Shown here piece by piece: positions 6,701 through 15,370 of a stretch of 64,000 bases of DNA. The DNA is from Paenibacillus sp. 481 (GTDB lineage: Bacteria; Bacillota; Bacilli; Paenibacillales; Paenibacillaceae), in NCBI RefSeq assembly GCF_021223605.1, contig NZ_CP075175.1:4667501-4731500 (forward strand), read 5' to 3'. The notes below the pieces were generated by a model, which had not been told where the DNA came from, made no database searches, and saw nothing but the letters and a program-made list of their open reading frames with translations. Numbering within the stretch: position 1 is the first letter of the stretch; each line of letters opens with the position of its first letter. Made by a program: the position numbers and the translations under genes.

Positions 6701-9571
6701 ATGAGATTCGCCGTACTGGATTTTGAAACGACCGGAAATCAGCCGAGTGATGAAATTATACAGATTGGTTTAACCGTATTAGGACATGATTTGTCGGTGG
6801 AACGTGAGTACCATTCATTCGTTCGCCCAACTATACCGATACCGGAGTTTATTTCACAGCTAACGGGTATTCGTGATGTTGACGTTCAGGATGCGCCTGA
6901 TATTGATGAAGCGATGACGGGGCTAGTCCCATTATTAAGTGATGTCGTACTAGTCGGTCATCATATTGCGTTTGATTATCAATTTTTGACTCGCGCATTG
7001 GAACAGACCGGATATTTGCCTTTTACGGGCCGTATTTTAGACACGATCGAGTTGCTGCGTGTCTTATTTCCTTCGCTCTCTTCTTTTCAATTGGGGGCTG
7101 TGACGCATCAATTTGGAATTGAACATGATCGTCCTCACCAAGCTGATAGTGACGCGAAAGCGACAGCTGACGTATTTGTGCGCTGTATGCAGGCAATCGA
7201 TGATTTACCGTTGTTAACATTGCAGCGTGTAGTGGACGTATTTGGAGCAGAGGAACGCGACTTAAAATGGTTGTTTGAACAGAAGCTGCAAGAGCGGGAA
7301 CGCAACGTTGCCGATTGGGATGATAACGATGGCTACCACCCGTTCCGTCAGCTCGTGTTGAAACAAAATGATTGGACAGAAACGCAACTTCCGCGCGACC
7401 CATCGGAACAAAGCCCGCTTAAAGGGGTGTCGTTCCAATCTTTTATGGATCAAGTGAGATCGAATTTATCGACTATGCTGGACAATTACGAGCCGCGAGC
7501 GTCGCAGGAGCAAATGTTTAACGAGGTAATGGACTGCTTAGATAATGATCGACATTTGCTCATTGAAGCAGGAACTGGTACAGGTAAATCGTTAGGATAT
7601 TTGCTGCCATCGCTTTACTATAGTATTGAACAAGAGAAAAAAGTAATCGTAAGTACACACACGATCAATTTACAGGAACAGCTTAGACAGCGTGATTTGC
7701 CATTGCTTGAGCAGATTATGCCTGTTCCATTCAAAGCTTCTGTCTTAAAAGGTCGCAGTCACTATTTGTGTTTGCGAAAATTTGAACATAAAATAATTAA
7801 CAGTGAGTATACACATGCGCGCGACGATGTGCTTACTGCTGCACAGATGATCGTGTGGCTAAGCCACACGGAGCATGGTGACGATGAGGAACTCCACCTC
7901 GTGCATAAGGGACCTGATTTTTGGGATACGGTATCAAGCGATAGCGATTCGTGTCTGAACCGTGCTTGTCCTTGGTTCCGTCGTTGCTTCTATCATCGTG
8001 CGAAGAATGATGCCAATTTGTCCGATGTCATTATTACGAACCATTCTCTTTTGTTTACGGATGTAATTGCTGAACATCGCTTGTTGCCGACGTATGAACA
8101 TTTGGTCATAGATGAGGCTCATCATTTTGAGGAAACGGCAGGTAAGCACTTAGGAACGCATGTGCAATACTTCTCGTTAGTCCATCCGATGACAAGGTTG
8201 TTTAAAGACAGCAAGAACGGAGCGTTAATATTGCTCCAACAAGTGCTGCGATTGTCTGGAAATGAAAAAGCGCTTATTTGGGCGGAAGGCATTGAAAAGC
8301 TGCTGACGCAAATTGTGAATGTTAAAGAGCAATGGGATCGCTTGCATGACCAATTGTTTCAGTTGCTTCCAGCTAATGAAACTGGCCAAATCGAAGCCGG
8401 ACAAGTTGTATTGCGCTTGAAGTCAGGTGAGCGTCCAGAGACGTGGAATGACGTTACGGAAATTGAGGCAGACATTCATACGCGCTTGAACGAAATCGTT
8501 CGCTCTGGCGAGAAGCTAGTCCAAGAATGGAAAGACATGGACGATGACGAACTGCAAAGCGTCGTTGTCGACGTTACTGGACTGTTTAAGGAACTCGGTC
8601 AAGTGCGCGACGATTTCCGCTTGTTTATGCAGGGGACAGATCCAGAGACGGTCTACTGGATGGAAGGCAACAGCCAATATCGGGCCAAATCGATGCAGCT
8701 TTACGCTGTGCCGGTTGATGTGAGCGAAGCGTTGAAACGCTACTTTTTTGAACCGAAAAAGAGCGTCATTTTGACGTCCGCTACGTTGTCGGTAGATAAG
8801 TCATTCCATTTTGTGGCTGAGCAGATCGGTTTGAAAGATGCGGAAAAGGATGGGCGTCTGCATACGGTTATTTTGCAGTCACCGTTTAATTATCGCGAGC
8901 AAGCACTCGTTGTGATCCCGCGTGATTTTCCGAGTGTCAAAGGAGCGAGCGACGCTAAATTCAACAATAAGCTTGCTCAATCATTAGCTGAAGTCGCTAA
9001 AGTGACTAAAGGGCGCATGCTTGTCTTATTTACGTCGTATCGAATGCTACGTGAAGTGTACGAGCCGCTAAAGGAATCGCTAAGCGTCGAAGGTATTCAG
9101 GTACTCGGACAAGGCATTGATAGCGGTAATCGGAGTAAATTGACTCGTCGATTCCGTGACCAGTCTGCATCTGTTTTGCTTGGAACGAGCAGCTTCTGGG
9201 AAGGAGTCGACATCCCAGGTGATGCTCTGATGTGTTTAGCTATCGTTAGACTTCCATTCCAGCCGCCTAACCATCCGCTGGTTGAAGCAAAATCAGAGCG
9301 CTTAAAGAGACAAAATCAAAACCCGTTTCGCAAATATTCTGTACCGCAGGCTGTAATTCGCTTTAAGCAAGGCTTCGGACGTCTTGTCCGCACCACTCAA
9401 GATAAAGGCATCGTCATCATCTACGATACGCGCGTCATAGAGACGAGCTACGGAAAGCATTTTTTGTACTCGTTACCGGGACCAAAGATGGAACATATGG
9501 CTACGGAACATTTAGTACCGCGTATTCAAACTTGGTTAGAGGACAACAAGAAAGACGATTCGGAGCAATGA
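6701..9571 (+). CDS. dinG: DinG-type exonuclease/helicase
   Basis: A 956 aa protein with an N-terminal DnaQ-type 3'-5' exonuclease domain (residues 1-170; VLDFETTG, then HHIAFDYQF, then a late HQADSDAKATAD) fused to an XPD/DinG superfamily 2 helicase. Walker A is EAGTGTGKS and the DEAH box is VIDEAHHFEE; later helicase motifs include TSATL, GTSSFWEGVDIPG and the arginine-finger region QGFGRLVR. Four cysteines in the iron-sulfur position, C357, C418, C423 and C429 (CX4C and CX5C spacing), suggest a 4Fe-4S cluster. ATG 6701 follows GAGAGG. The gene is in the same relative place as B. subtilis dinG, and is probably involved in damage or R-loop/D-loop processing. Confidence 0.92.
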   Translation: MRFAVLDFETTGNQPSDEIIQIGLTVLGHDLSVEREYHSFVRPTIPIPEFISQLTGIRDVDVQDAPDIDEAMTGLVPLLSDVVLVGHHIAFDYQFLTRALEQTGYLPFTGRILDTIELLRVLFPSLSSFQLGAVTHQFGIEHDRPHQADSDAKATADVFVRCMQAIDDLPLLTLQRVVDVFGAEERDLKWLFEQKLQERERNVADWDDNDGYHPFRQLVLKQNDWTETQLPRDPSEQSPLKGVSFQSFMDQVRSNLSTMLDNYEPRASQEQMFNEVMDCLDNDRHLLIEAGTGTGKSLGYLLPSLYYSIEQEKKVIVSTHTINLQEQLRQRDLPLLEQIMPVPFKASVLKGRSHYLCLRKFEHKIINSEYTHARDDVLTAAQMIVWLSHTEHGDDEELHLVHKGPDFWDTVSSDSDSCLNRACPWFRRCFYHRAKNDANLSDVIITNHSLLFTDVIAEHRLLPTYEHLVIDEAHHFEETAGKHLGTHVQYFSLVHPMTRLFKDSKNGALILLQQVLRLSGNEKALIWAEGIEKLLTQIVNVKEQWDRLHDQLFQLLPANETGQIEAGQVVLRLKSGERPETWNDVTEIEADIHTRLNEIVRSGEKLVQEWKDMDDDELQSVVVDVTGLFKELGQVRDDFRLFMQGTDPETVYWMEGNSQYRAKSMQLYAVPVDVSEALKRYFFEPKKSVILTSATLSVDKSFHFVAEQIGLKDAEKDGRLHTVILQSPFNYREQALVVIPRDFPSVKGASDAKFNNKLAQSLAEVAKVTKGRMLVLFTSYRMLREVYEPLKESLSVEGIQVLGQGIDSGNRSKLTRRFRDQSASVLLGTSSFWEGVDIPGDALMCLAIVRLPFQPPNHPLVEAKSERLKRQNQNPFRKYSVPQAVIRFKQGFGRLVRTTQDKGIVIIYDTRVIETSYGKHFLYSLPGPKMEHMATEHLVPRIQTWLEDNKKDDSEQ

Positions 9572-9584
9572 GAGGAGACTTGCA

Positions 9585-10232
9585 ATGAAAAGTATGAAAA
9601 TATCGGAAGCGGTCGTGCGACGCTTGCCGGTTTACTTGCGACACCTGATTGAATTAAAGCAGCGTGAAGTATTAACGGTATCGTCTCAAGATTTAGGGCA
9701 AAAATTGGACTTGAATCCAGCACAAATCCGTAAAGATTTGGCTTATTTCGGTGATTTTGGCCGTAAAGGTATCGGCTATGACGTCTCTTATTTAATCGAA
9801 CAAATACGGCATATACTTAAGTTGGACCAAGTCGTTAACGTTGGTTTAGTTGGTGCGGGTAAGCTTGGACACGCGTTGTGCAATTATACGGCCTACTTAA
9901 AAGATAATATGAAAATCGTTGCTGTATTCGATGCACATGAGTCTAAAATCGGGTCCCTCATTAACAATCATACGGTGCTTCCGATGGGCGATCTTATCCC
10001 CACGGTGCGGAATCATCATATTCGGATTGGTATTATAACCGTACCTGCTGCTGAAGCGCAGCAAGTCGCAGATCAGTTCGTTGAGGCAGGAGTTGAAGCG
10101 ATTCTTAACTTTGCACCTGTCATTTTAAAAGTTCCGTCGCATATTCGTGTGCACACGGCTGATTTCACGACGGATTTGTTCAGTTTAGCTTATTATTTAA
10201 CCGAATCAGGAAAGGACGCGGCTGCAGAATGA
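9585..10232 (+). CDS. rex: Redox-sensing transcriptional repressor Rex
   Basis: Rex represses fermentation and anaerobic respiration genes and is released from DNA when the NADH/NAD ratio rises. Residues 1-80 form the winged helix (ISEAVVRRLPVYLRHL, then NPAQIRKDLAYFGDFG, the family recognition helix). Residues 85-205 form the Rossmann domain with GLVGAGKLGHAL, and the C-terminal domain-swapped helix includes DLFSLAYYL. The 215 aa length is normal. It starts 13 bases after dinG and overlaps the next gene by ATGA. Nearby ackA and a hydroxyacyl-CoA dehydrogenase gene are plausible targets, but I found no convincing Rex box in front of them. Confidence 0.93.
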   Translation: MKSMKISEAVVRRLPVYLRHLIELKQREVLTVSSQDLGQKLDLNPAQIRKDLAYFGDFGRKGIGYDVSYLIEQIRHILKLDQVVNVGLVGAGKLGHALCNYTAYLKDNMKIVAVFDAHESKIGSLINNHTVLPMGDLIPTVRNHHIRIGIITVPAAEAQQVADQFVEAGVEAILNFAPVILKVPSHIRVHTADFTTDLFSLAYYLTESGKDAAAE

Positions 10233-11539
10233 CACAACGTACGATTATTCGCAACGGCATATTTGCCGTGTTAAACCCAAATAGCTCTCAAACCTCGTTA
10301 CGAGGATCCATGGTTATTGAAGATGATAAGATCGTTTATATCGGAGAGAACTTGCCAACTGAGTATGAAGGTGACGAGGCTGAAATCATAGATGGTAAAG
10401 GATTGTTCTTCCTTCCAGGACTCGTGAATACGCATGGACATGCTGCTATGTCCCTGTTGCGCGGTTACGGCGACGACATGGTGTTGCAATCATGGTTGCA
10501 AGAAAAAATGTGGCCAATGGAAGCGAAGTTTACGAGCCAAGACGTATATTGGGGAACATCGTTGTCCGTCTTAGAGATGTTGAAAGGCGGAACGACGACA
10601 TTTGTTGATATGTATGACCATATGGATGAAGTCGCAAAAGTGAGTGAGCAGTCAGGCATTCGTGCACGACTGATGCGTGGAGCTATCGGCCTCTGTCCAG
10701 AGGATGTGCAACAGCACAAGCTGAATGAGGCGATTCAATTCGCACAAAATTGGAATGGCAAGGCGGATGGACGTATTACAACAATGCTCGCGCCGCACGC
10801 GCCATACACATGCCCACCTGCCTTTATTGAGAAGTTTGTACAGGCGGCGCACGACTTGGATCTATCCCTTCATACACATATGTCGGAGACGAGAGCCGAA
10901 GTAGAGCAGAATGTAGCTGATTACGGTCTGCGTCCTGTGGCGCATTTGGAGAAGCTAGGCTTCTTCAGCCGTCCATCCTTCGTCGCGCATGCTGTCCATT
11001 TAACAGATGAAGAGATTGAGACGCTGGCAACATACAAGGTAGCTGTATCTCACAACCCAGGCAGTAACTTGAAACTGGCGAGTGGTATAGCACGTGTAGT
11101 GGATATGTTGAAAGCAGGTATCGTTGTCTCTTTAGGCACGGATGGACCTGCTAGCAATAACAATCTAGATATGTTTGAGGAAATTCGTTTGGCAGCACTT
11201 ATTCATAAGGGTGTCTCCGGTGATCCGACTGCTGTTCCAGCTGCTGAAGCGTTGCGTATGGGTACTTTGTACGGTGCGCAGACGATTCAATTGGCTGATG
11301 TGGGATTACTTGAAGCGGGCATGAAGGCCGATTTTGTAGCAGTCGATATCGATCAGCCTCATTTCATTCCACATACGGATTTTGTGTCTCACATGGTGTA
11401 CTCGGCTTCCGCTAAAGATGTTAAACATGTTTGGGTAAACGGACGCCAAGTTGTGAAGAACAGCGAGTGCCTAACGATGGACGAAGAACGTATTCGTCAT
11501 GAAGCTCAGCAATGCTTTGAACAATTGCTGAAGCGGTAA
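10229..11539 (+). CDS. mtaD: 5-methylthioadenosine/S-adenosylhomocysteine deaminase
   Basis: Amidohydrolase-superfamily enzyme (436 aa) likely to deaminate MTA and/or SAH to the inosyl forms. The metal ligands are visible: THGH (His69, His71), LHTHMSETRAEVEQN with the second-site His, AHAVHLTDEE, and the catalytic LGTDGPASNNNLDM. The neighbouring sequence ARLMRGAIGL and SNLKLASG are typical of the TRZ/ATZ-MtaD clade. It overlaps rex by four bases. Its product links to the methionine-salvage genes elsewhere in this window. Another aminohydrolase specificity (for example guanine- or triazine-like) cannot be excluded from sequence alone. Confidence 0.8.
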   Translation: MTQRTIIRNGIFAVLNPNSSQTSLRGSMVIEDDKIVYIGENLPTEYEGDEAEIIDGKGLFFLPGLVNTHGHAAMSLLRGYGDDMVLQSWLQEKMWPMEAKFTSQDVYWGTSLSVLEMLKGGTTTFVDMYDHMDEVAKVSEQSGIRARLMRGAIGLCPEDVQQHKLNEAIQFAQNWNGKADGRITTMLAPHAPYTCPPAFIEKFVQAAHDLDLSLHTHMSETRAEVEQNVADYGLRPVAHLEKLGFFSRPSFVAHAVHLTDEEIETLATYKVAVSHNPGSNLKLASGIARVVDMLKAGIVVSLGTDGPASNNNLDMFEEIRLAALIHKGVSGDPTAVPAAEALRMGTLYGAQTIQLADVGLLEAGMKADFVAVDIDQPHFIPHTDFVSHMVYSASAKDVKHVWVNGRQVVKNSECLTMDEERIRHEAQQCFEQLLKR

Positions 11540-11553
11540 GCGGGGGAATACGT

Positions 11554-12075
11554 ATGGCAAGAAGCGGGCCGCGTCGGCGGACAAACCGTAAAAAGTGGAT
11601 CGCGATCACTATTTTTATGTTAATCATTGTTATTGTTGCACTGGTTCAATTTTTTAAGTATATTCATCAGGATGAATGGGCGAACGAACAACAAGTTATC
11701 GAACGAGCTAACAAAGTCGTTGCTTTGACCCATATTAACAAAATCGAGAAATCGGTTTGGGAATCGGTCTATTATGTTGTCTCGGGGCTGGATGCACAAA
11801 ACGAAGAGCAGATTGTATGGGTGGGTCCTGAATCGTCATCCGTTCTGCCAGCGAGCAAGGTAGTCGCTAAGGAACAAATTGAGGCCCAGCTTCAGCAGCA
11901 ATATAACGATATAGAGATTGTGCGCCTCGTGCGAGGCGTTAAAGATAAGCAATATGTGTGGCAAGCGCTCGTTGAGCGTAAGGATGAACAACAAGTAAAT
12001 CGTCACTACTATCATTTTTTTGATGTGAAAACGGGTCATCCAATCGGGGAAGCTTATCCGCTTCCGAATCAATAG
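11554..12075 (+). CDS. ypmB: YpmB-like membrane-anchored protein
   Basis: A 173 aa protein with a basic N-terminus (RSGPRRRTNRKK) and one transmembrane helix at about residues 16-36, followed by an extracytoplasmic PepSY-like domain of the YpmB/DUF5590 type. The same gene precedes aspB-asnS-dnaD in B. subtilis; here it precedes asnS-dnaD but with four other genes between. Function is not established. ATG 11554 lies a few bases after GCGGGGGAA, 14 bases downstream of mtaD, so it probably ends the rex-mtaD transcription unit. Confidence 0.75.
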   Translation: MARSGPRRRTNRKKWIAITIFMLIIVIVALVQFFKYIHQDEWANEQQVIERANKVVALTHINKIEKSVWESVYYVVSGLDAQNEEQIVWVGPESSSVLPASKVVAKEQIEAQLQQQYNDIEIVRLVRGVKDKQYVWQALVERKDEQQVNRHYYHFFDVKTGHPIGEAYPLPNQ

Positions 12076-12303
12076 TTGCTGCTATGGGCTGCTTCTTGTG
12101 TCAGTTATGACATGAGGAGTGGCCCTCTATTTGTTTCAGCTGATCGCTTTGCCACACATTGCATACGGTACGTTGTGCAATATATGATATACTTAAATAT
12201 ATATTTACAGATATATAAGATGATATACAAAATAATAGTCATAGTAACGTATCACAAAGGGCATGAAGTATAAACGATTTATAGATGCGATAGGGGGAGC
12301 AAC

Positions 12304-12864
12304 ATGGCTAAAATTAGACCAATTCCAACCGTAACCATTATGGCGCTTGCTGGGGCCGTGTTGTTTGGCGGTTGGCACTTGTATGAAACCAAAATGGTAG
12401 AGCAGCCGCTGGCAGAAGCCATTCAAGAGCATAAGTTGGCAAAGCAGGTGCAAGTGGATTTGCAGCAGAAATCGGTAGTCGTAAAATTAGAAGCGAAACC
12501 AGAGGCGAATGTACGTGAGTTGGTACAAGCTGCTTACAAAGAAGCGGATAAACGTGCAAAAGGTCGTAGCATTCGTGTTGAAATGATAAATGAGCAATCC
12601 ACTCCACGGCTTGAGCAAATATGGTCTAAGGCTATATTTGGAGTTGCGGAAGCGATGGTTCATCAAAAATATAGTGATATTCCGAAGCAGTTAACAGCGT
12701 TGACACAACAGACGACGGTGAACGTTGAGACCGAAATGGATGAGCGTTTTGTATATGTGACGCTAAAAGATGGTAAAGGAATAAAAACCGTGTTATTACC
12801 ATTGCAAGGGGAGAAAATGGGGGTGTGGCCAAATGAACAAGCAAAATTGGTTACGCTGGACTGA
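12304..12864 (+). CDS. Small membrane-anchored protein coupled to an FtsH-like gene
   Basis: I do not recognise this 186 aa family. It has a short N-terminus, one hydrophobic segment (about residues 8-24, VTIMALAGAVLFGGWHLY) and then about 160 residues predicted to lie outside the membrane, with mixed alpha/beta character (VQVDLQQKSVVVKLEAK; VNVETEMDERFVYVTLKD). ATG 12304 follows AGGGGGAGCAAC. Its last 32 bases overlap the next gene, so the two products are translationally coupled. Because the downstream FtsH-like protein lacks an external domain, this protein could supply that part; this is inference only. Confidence 0.75.
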   Translation: MAKIRPIPTVTIMALAGAVLFGGWHLYETKMVEQPLAEAIQEHKLAKQVQVDLQQKSVVVKLEAKPEANVRELVQAAYKEADKRAKGRSIRVEMINEQSTPRLEQIWSKAIFGVAEAMVHQKYSDIPKQLTALTQQTTVNVETEMDERFVYVTLKDGKGIKTVLLPLQGEKMGVWPNEQAKLVTLD

Positions 12865-14365
12865 ATGGGCAATCGGCATAGCTGTGCCAATGATACTGTT
12901 TCTTACTTTCCAAGGCATTAATATTTGGCCGGTGCTTATTGTTGGCGCTGCGTTAACGGCGCTAGTTATCGCGGTGCGAATGCGTGGCGGGGATAAAGGT
13001 GGAGCAGGCGGTTTTGGCGGTTTAAAACAGCGTAGAGCTACTAACAAGAGCGCGATCGATAACATTCGATTTGAGCAAATCGGTGGACACGAGCGGGCGA
13101 AGCGAGAATTAGTGGAAGCACTGGACTTTTTGGTCAAACCGGAACAAATTCGCCAATTCGGCATCCGGCCGTTAAAAGGAATTTTGCTGGCAGGTCCTCC
13201 CGGTACGGGCAAGACGTTAATGGCGAAAGCAGCAGCGCACTATGCGGATGCCGTGTTTGTCGGTTCATCAGGCAGTGAGTTTGTCGAAATGTACGTCGGT
13301 GTCGGTGCTGGGCGTATTCGAGATCTGTTCAAGGAGGCACGACAGCTTGCCTTAAAACAGAAAAAAGAAAACGCCGTCATTTTTATTGATGAAATTGACG
13401 TCATTGGCGGCAAACGAGAAGGCGGTCAGCAGAAGGAGTACGATCAAACGCTGAATCAGTTGCTCACCGAAATGGACGGTTTGTATGGTGATTCATCACC
13501 GCGGATACTTGTGATGGCGGCTACTAACCGTAAAGAGATGCTGGATAGTGCATTACTGCGGCCAGGTCGATTTGACCGTCACATTGAAGTTGATTTGCCG
13601 GACAAAAAAGGGCGTTTGCACATTATTCAGCTACATGCACAAAATAAACCACTCGCTGCTGATGTTGATTTAAATCGTATAGCGGAGGAGACGTTCAGCT
13701 TCTCTGGAGCACAGCTCGAAAGCGTGCTGAATGAAGCTGCTATTTACGCCATGCGCGCAGAGGCGAAGCAGATCACGATGGAGCATATGTCACAAGCCAT
13801 AGATAAAGTGATGTTGGGCGAGAAGACGGATCGGGAAGCAAACCATGAAGAGCGCCGACGTGTTGCTATTCATGAACTTGGACATGCACTTGTCGCCGAA
13901 GCTGTACGACCGGGGAGTGTGTCACAAGTGGCGTTAAGTCCACGTGGCAAAGCGCTTGGTTATGTGCGCCACCATTCGCAGCAGGAGCGTTATTTGTACA
14001 CGAAGCCCTATTTAGAGGAGCAAATCATGATTGCACTTGGCGGTGCTGTAGCAGAGGAAATGTTCTACGGAAATCGCAGCACGGGCTCGCAAGGTGATTT
14101 TGACCAGTCGTTAAATATTGTCGATACGATGATCAATGCAGGCCTAACCGAATTAGGAATAGTGCGTTTGAAAAATGTGACACCAGATGCCTTGTCCGAC
14201 GCGACAAAGGCGATTATGGTTGAACTAACAGATCGAACCCATACGATGCTCGAAACGCAAAGAACTGTATTTATGTCCTGTCTGGACGTACTCATACGTG
14301 AGGAAAACTTGACAGGTGAACATTTTAGATGTCTGATTCGTGACAAGAAACATTTACCAGTGTGA
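12833..14365 (+). CDS. FtsH-like membrane AAA zinc metalloprotease with minimal N-terminus
   Basis: A 510 aa FtsH paralogue. Two adjacent hydrophobic segments (about residues 12-48) form a tight membrane hairpin with no room for the roughly 70-residue external domain of true FtsH. The AAA module has Walker A AGPPGTGKT (around 121-128), Walker B VIFIDEIDVIGG, the second region of homology ATNRKEMLDSALLRPGRFDRH and a GVGAGRIRDLF pore-side region. The protease motif is HELGH (His347, Glu348, His351) and the third ligand is likely Asp422 in GDFDQS, so peptidase activity should be intact. It is also shorter at the C-terminus than FtsH. It is coupled to the small membrane protein upstream and is followed directly by a terminator. 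Confidence 0.88.
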   Translation: MNKQNWLRWTEWAIGIAVPMILFLTFQGINIWPVLIVGAALTALVIAVRMRGGDKGGAGGFGGLKQRRATNKSAIDNIRFEQIGGHERAKRELVEALDFLVKPEQIRQFGIRPLKGILLAGPPGTGKTLMAKAAAHYADAVFVGSSGSEFVEMYVGVGAGRIRDLFKEARQLALKQKKENAVIFIDEIDVIGGKREGGQQKEYDQTLNQLLTEMDGLYGDSSPRILVMAATNRKEMLDSALLRPGRFDRHIEVDLPDKKGRLHIIQLHAQNKPLAADVDLNRIAEETFSFSGAQLESVLNEAAIYAMRAEAKQITMEHMSQAIDKVMLGEKTDREANHEERRRVAIHELGHALVAEAVRPGSVSQVALSPRGKALGYVRHHSQQERYLYTKPYLEEQIMIALGGAVAEEMFYGNRSTGSQGDFDQSLNIVDTMINAGLTELGIVRLKNVTPDALSDATKAIMVELTDRTHTMLETQRTVFMSCLDVLIREENLTGEHFRCLIRDKKHLPV

Positions 14366-14382
14366 AAATACACTGGTTTTTT
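14356..14382 (+). terminator. Terminator overlapping the end of the FtsH-like gene
   Basis: ACCAGTGT pairs perfectly with ACACTGGT across a six-base loop that contains the stop codon region, followed by TTTTTT. It closes the 12304-14365 pair. Confidence 0.9.
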
Positions 14383-14497
14383 CTTTTTCTTTCAGAAATT
14401 CATGATAAGATAGAATAAGGTACTTATGCACTGATAACGATACCTGTTTATCGGGTACACTAGCAGAGCATAGCATTATTGAAAGGTGGAAGAGACC

Positions 14498-15370
14498 ATG
14501 TTTTTCAAAAAAATCGGCGTCATCGGCGGCGGTACAATGGGCCAAGGCATTGCAGAAATGCTTGCTGTCAAAGGTCTGGACGTGCTGTTGGTGGAACAAT
14601 CGTCGGAGAAGCTGGACCATGCATATGAAATGATCGAAACAAGCTTGGATAAGCAACTTGAGAAATGGGCTATCACCCAAGCGGAAAAAAAATTAATTTT
14701 GTCGCGCATACATAAAGTGACGCATTTAGCGGAACTTAGCGCGTGCGATATGGTCATCGAAACGATTACTGAAGACTTGGATGCGAAAAAAGAAGTGTTT
14801 GCAGAACTTGATCGCGTCTGCCCAAGCAGCATCATTTTGGCAAGTAACACATCCACATTGTCGCTTACGGAACTGGCGAGTACGACGAAGTATCCGGAGC
14901 GCGTTATTGGCATGCACTTTATTCATCCCGTATCTAAAGTGGACTTGTGCGAAATTATCCGTGGGTTAAAAACTTCTGAAGCAACTTTCAGTGAAACGAA
15001 ACGTTTTGTTGAAGAAGTTGTACAGAAAAAAGGCGTCATGGTGTACGAGTCCCCAGGCTTTGTTACTACGCGCATGATCTGTACTTTGATCAACGAAGCA
15101 CTGCACGTATTGCAAGAAGGTGTCGCTTCTGCTGAGGATATCGACAATGCGATGAGAATCGGATACAATTTCCAGTATGGACCGCTTGAGATGGCAGACC
15201 GCTTCGGTCTTGATTCGGTATCTGCGGCTATGGAGCGCATGTTCCGCGAATTCGGAGACATCAAGTACCGTCCGTCCGTATTGTTGAAAAAGATGGTCCG
15301 TGCTGGCCACCTCGGTGTAAAGACGGGCGAAGGATTTTTCAAGTATGACAAGGATGGGGATAGACTATGA
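14498..15370 (+). CDS. 3-hydroxyacyl-CoA (3-hydroxybutyryl-CoA) dehydrogenase
   Basis: NAD(P)-dependent dehydrogenase interconverting 3-hydroxybutyryl-CoA and acetoacetyl-CoA, 290 aa, the size of the stand-alone Hbd/PaaH family. The N-terminal Rossmann motif is GVIGGGTMGQGIA, the catalytic region IGMHFIHPVSKVDLCEII carries the conserved His, and the C-terminal helical domain has YGPLEMADRFGLD and the final HLGVKTGEGFFKYD signature. ATG 14498 is preferred over GTG 14486 because AAAGGTGG at 14482-14489 is then correctly spaced. The stop overlaps the ackA start, an unusual pairing that suggests a link to fermentative acetate/butyrate or hydroxybutyrate flow. Confidence 0.88.
   Translation: MFFKKIGVIGGGTMGQGIAEMLAVKGLDVLLVEQSSEKLDHAYEMIETSLDKQLEKWAITQAEKKLILSRIHKVTHLAELSACDMVIETITEDLDAKKEVFAELDRVCPSSIILASNTSTLSLTELASTTKYPERVIGMHFIHPVSKVDLCEIIRGLKTSEATFSETKRFVEEVVQKKGVMVYESPGFVTTRMICTLINEALHVLQEGVASAEDIDNAMRIGYNFQYGPLEMADRFGLDSVSAAMERMFREFGDIKYRPSVLLKKMVRAGHLGVKTGEGFFKYDKDGDRL

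Noticed and set aside
14432..14446. cre site before the dehydrogenase-ackA pair
   Set aside because: TGATAACGATACCT matches the consensus at only about 11 of 14 positions, too weak to call.
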